In this document: positions 60,345-64,000 of the stretch, one piece after another | Position numbering within the stretch: the first letter of the stretch is position 1 | Layout of the letters: the number at the start of each line of letters is the position of its first letter | Assembly: GCA_030386875.1 (NCBI GenBank) | Contig: CM059556.1 | Location: forward strand, 40,464,964-40,528,963 | Source: Morinoia aosen | Taxonomy: Eukaryota > Arthropoda > Malacostraca > Amphipoda > Talitridae | DNA: 64,000 bases | Direction of reading: 5' to 3' | Notes under the pieces: model-generated | What the model saw: only the letters and a program-made list of their open reading frames with translations | Databases searched by the model: none | Told to the model about the DNA's origin: nothing | Made by a program: the position numbers and the translations under genes

Positions 60345-61860
60345 TAACAACAGGGTAAACCTTTTTGAATATAATTTATCAAAACTTATAGCATTTGTTA
60401 AAAAACACTTCAAAAAGAATATTGTCGAAACATAATAGAAACTTTTTGGACGCGAAAAAGTATTCTATTTTCTTTAAGTAGTTCTTCACTTAAAGGGTCA
60501 AACTGTGAATTTTGATTATTTTCATTTTTGTTGTATGTTCATTTTGAACTATTGTAATTTTTACCGTTTTATAAGTTGAATAAACACCGCGGGTTCAAAG
60601 CCAGCTTACAGTAGAGCTCAGTGTTGAAAGCAAAGAGCCTCAAAACGCCCAACTTTTGAAGGCCTAACAGACACGTCGCTACTCGCACATTCAACACCTG
60701 AAATGGTAATTTGCGGCATTCAGAGCCTTCCAAAATACCCACCTGCAAGCTGAACAGTCGACACTAAAAAGAAACTTTGAAAATTCGTAGAGATAAGTCA
60801 TTTTTTGCAACAAAAAACTAATAGATCTTTTCAGTAATGAGAAAAAATGACGCGTTGTTCCGTGGACGCGGTGTCGCGGACGTAAACAAAAATGTCAGAG
60901 AGGCTTGGTCTCGTACTGCCAATTGAAGTCCTCGTTTTACCATAGCGCTTTTCATTAAAATAATTACCTGGTCTTACTGCTTAAACTCTTCTGGCTGGAT
61001 CTAAGTGATACTTACTCGAACATTGTGTCAAAACAATACAAGCGCATGACGTTTTCGTCTAAGTGCAATACAACACAATAAAGATAAAAGGCACAAAGCA
61101 AAGGCATTAAATTTCAATCGAGAAACTAACCTAACACTGTAGAATACTACTAATACAAAACAGAGGCACAAATTTATGTTCAAGTTTAGAGGCTTATAAA
61201 AACCGCTGATCAAATGCATCTAAACTGTGCGCCTCAGCTACCCTCCGCTGCTCTTTTTAACTGCGTACCGGCCTTGACTTCTAAGCAAGACAGACTTGAC
61301 TAGCCTGCCCGATCGATGCAGTGCTCTTAAATGAAACATAATTAGCTTTATTCCTTACACTGGACTTTGTGCTAGGCTTCCTTGAGGTATGAATAATCTA
61401 GTATGAAATGTTTCGTAATTCTGGTGCTAGTAGTCCTTAATGTCATTCAGAAGGTCATCTTATGTTTTGGTTTGGTTACACACGCGAATCTCAACGCAAG
61501 CAGCGAATCGAAATTCTGAACGTTACTCAGTTTGAACTACTCATTATTTGGTAAACATTATTATAATATGAGACAGGAAATGGAAAAGCGATTTTCAAAC
61601 CCTTGTGACTTGATAAAACACATTTGTTGCTTGGCTGCTAACCTGTTTGCTTGTACGCTTGGTGTCTCCGTCCTCAGCCAAATCTTGTATACCGGAGGCC
61701 TGAATACTAAATCATGGCTGAAAGCTTCTAATTTTAAAATTTCAGTGTATTTACTTTAACTGAACTTCATAATGAAGTATCGTAAAACGAAAACAGAGGA
61801 AGGGAAGAAAAAAAACATGCATTAAAATAGGTAAACTGAAACTGTTTTTTCGAATAAATT
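60345..61860. other. Unannotated DNA
   Basis: No recognisable exon, array or element. Confidence 0.5.
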
Positions 61861-61865
61861 AACAT

Positions 61866-62655
61866 TTTATCTGCGACGTGAGCCACTGGTGGTTACGGAG
61901 AGGATTTTCCTTAGGCTGTTCACCGACCAGTAGGCATGAACTTAATTTCCATGAATACTAAATCAAAATTAAATGCTGGCACGATCCCTTTATTATTCGT
62001 TATTTCACAAATTGATCGATTGAATTGACATCAATTCGAGTTGGATTGAATTAACATCAATTCGAGTTGGATTGAATTAACATCAATTCGAGTTGGATTG
62101 AATTTACATCAATTCGAGCTGGATTGAATTAAAATCAATTCGAGTTGGGTTGAATTAACATCAATTCGAGTTGGATTGAATTGACATCAATTCGAGTTGG
62201 ATTGAATTGACATCAATTCAAGTTGGATTGAATTGACATCAATTCGAGCTGGATTGAATTGACATCAATTCGAGTTGGGTTGAATTAACATAAATTCGAG
62301 TTGGATTGAATTAACATCAATTCGAGCTGGATTGAATTGACATCAATTCGAGTTGGATTGAATTGACATCAATTCGAGTTGGATTGAATTGACATCAATT
62401 CGAGCTGGATTGAATTAACATCAATTCGAGTTGGGTTGAATTAACATCAATTCGAGTTGGGTTAAATTAACATCAATTCGAGTTGGATTGAATTGACATC
62501 AATTCGAGTTGGATTGAATTGACATCAATTCGAGTTGGGTTGAATTAACGTCAATTCGAGTTGGATTGAATTGATATCGATTCGAGTTGGATTGAATTGA
62601 CATCAATTCGAGTTGAATAATGAACTTCAATTTTCCATCCCATTCATAGAGTTAA
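61866..62655 (+). mobile_element. Family C MITE enlarged by an internal minisatellite
   Basis: The left part (ctgcgacgtgagccactggt, ccttaggctgttcaccgacc, gctggcacgatccctttatt) follows the family C layout. The right end (aatgaacttcaattttccat through gttaag) aligns with the terminal part of the copy at 57185. The central segment, normally about 30 bp around gacttcaaatttgagtttgg, is expanded to about 600 bp of 26-bp units. The ends are eroded, so boundaries are approximate. Confidence 0.72.
62020..62625. repeat. 26-bp minisatellite inside a MITE, about 23 units
   Basis: The unit is catcaattcgagttggattg plus aattga. It aligns with the family C internal phrase aatgacttcaaatttgagtt, then tggtgttg. 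Adjacent units form the palindrome gaattgacatcaattc (seven-base arms, two-base spacer). The gagctgg variant recurs at 62116, 62246, 62324 and 62402, spaced by multiples of 26. Confidence 0.93.
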
Positions 62656-62659
62656 GATA

Positions 62660-63425
62660 TAAATTGAAAATCCTGCAAACAATTTGTTGGCACGAGCACA
62701 CCACTTAATGATATTAAACTGGGCTATCAGGGAGATCCTGCTCTGTTCCAGTGTTAAAGTTTTCACGCATTTATTTTCGGCCACATTCTTGCGTACAGAG
62801 CTCTTCTTTAATTCTCACAGCTCTTTAATTTAATTTTTATTTCGTTTTCAAAGTTTTCATTGCGTTCTGTTCTCACTTCCGTCCAACTGCCAGTGACTGC
62901 TGAACTTCCAGCAGTGATGAGCCGAACCAAAATACTCAAATATGCGCTGGTTTCAATTGCGAATATTTCCTGCATTTAATGCTTGAAGTCTCCCCGCGTC
63001 TGAGTTGTAGACCACAACGACAAATCAAAATGACTATCAGAATTTAGTAAATCCCAACCACAGCCCGTACGGCACAAATTTATCGCGTACCAACTCTTCA
63101 GAGCTGCCTGTCTCGTAAATTGTCGCATCAGAGGACATCAATTGTGGTACCGCATTTATTTTAAGTAATTAATGCTCCAAAAGTGTTCAACAAATTTCTC
63201 TGAAATTGCAGCATGATTTTAAAAATCTCTTTTTAAACTCTTTTTCAATTATTTTGTGCGTCAAATAAATCGTCATACAAATCCCTCGAAAACGAAACAA
63301 TGATTTCCGACGTTCAAACTTTGCGAATTCATTTAAATTTTTTTTCAACTGACATGACGTGACATTTGACAAACACAATCTAGCGCGAGTTACCACAGCC
63401 TGGTAGAATCTGCTACAATCTTCCA
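62660..63425. other. Unannotated DNA
   Basis: An 81-codon minus-strand frame at 63187-63432 has no recognisable domain. Nothing else seen. Confidence 0.45.
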
Positions 63426-63430
63426 TAGGC

Positions 63431-63707
63431 AACCACGTTGACTAGTTTGCGCTGTTGCTACGGTTGGTTAGGTTAAGTTTTGACCAGCAGAGTTGAGAAA
63501 CCGACTTTATGCTCGAATGCATTTCTATCCTTTTTAAGATGTAGGTAAAATAAAATTGTATGGTAACATTTTACCTTGTGCTCTAAAATCTATTTTGAAA
63601 AATAGTGGAATAATTGAAATGTTACAGATTGATCTTGGCACGTAAATGACCAATATACCTAGCGGTTCACATGCTGTATGTACATCAATACGTAGTCAAC
63701 GTGTTAT
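63431..63707 (+). mobile_element. Family B MITE, decayed ends
   Basis: The left part accacgttgactagtttgcg, then gttgctacggttggttaggt, and the right part ggcacgtaaatgaccaatat, then acgtagtcaacgtgtta match the copies at 7100 and 15706. The terminal TTAA at the left is lost; at the right it reads TTAT. The terminal segment is single copy. Confidence 0.78.
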
Positions 63708-63709
63708 AA

Positions 63710-64000
63710 ATATAAACTGCCCTTGAATAACACAGTGAACAGCTGATACAAACCACCACAATAAGCAGTTAACTGCTATAAATACTGTAGCAGCTCCCAT
63801 CATGAATTATAAAATGACCAAAAATAAAATTGGAGCTATTATCCATTTTAACCCCCCATCAAGGCTTAAAAGCTAACATCAACTACAATGAAATAGAAAC
63901 TACCATAAACTGCCTTAAATAATTGCACTTAGGGAGCCATAAGCCCTAGCCTTGACTTGGCCTTCAGTTCCCAGTCTAACTTCTTCGCCGTCGCATCCAT
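63710..64000. other. Unannotated DNA to window end
   Basis: AT-rich. Nothing recognised. Confidence 0.5.

Overview
The window is non-coding-rich nuclear DNA of an animal, almost certainly an arthropod and most likely an insect with a large, repeat-laden genome. The grounds are GT-AG introns, a tRNA-derived SINE, TTAA-flanked and hAT-type miniature transposons (MITEs), a decayed mariner-type transposase, and no bacterial-style gene packing. I cannot name the species. No rRNA gene, functional tRNA gene, CRISPR array or operon is visible.

One host gene can be supported. Two exons on the + strand (45294-45411 and 47112-47397) join in frame across a 1.7 kb intron. Together they encode the N-terminal part of an arrestin-domain (alpha-arrestin/ARRDC-type) protein. 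I could not find the rest of the gene. Minisatellites lie directly downstream of both splice donors. The only other protein homology is a frameshifted transposase C-terminus at 59577-59815.

Most of the window is tandem repeat: an 18-bp array at 1-655; 39-41 bp at 5.84-6.38 kb; 90 bp at 7.31-7.86 kb; 33 bp at 13.4-14.35 kb; 20 bp at 21.4-22.67 kb; a very large 15/16-bp array at 28.2-36.9 kb; 16 bp at 39.66-43.35 kb; 28 bp with a 336-bp higher-order period at 54.45-55.6 kb; 26 bp at 62.0-62.6 kb; and many short, decayed arrays. The huge open reading frames across these arrays exist because the units contain no stop codon, so they are not called as genes.

Between the arrays lie several mobile-element families. 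Family A is about 360 bp, with target-site duplications of 9-13 bp and a simple-repeat tail, in nine full or partial copies. A tRNA-derived SINE has two long copies and one 3' fragment. Family B (ends near TTAACGCATTGACTGCG) and family C (ends near TTAACACTTTGACTG, with an ACCGGTGG-like subterminal motif) are TTAA-flanked MITEs resembling piggyBac-type elements. A third TTAA-flanked type is at 17959-18187. There are also hAT-like and mariner-like MITEs and foldback elements.

The most interesting signal is that two of the minisatellites appear to have grown out of MITEs. The 90-bp array at 7.3 kb is built from the end of a family B MITE plus its flank. The 26-bp array at 62 kb sits inside a family C MITE and is an amplified internal segment of it. 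Several arrays also have hairpin-capable units, and family A copies cluster beside arrays. The window thus looks like a record of transposon insertion followed by tandem amplification around a sparse gene.
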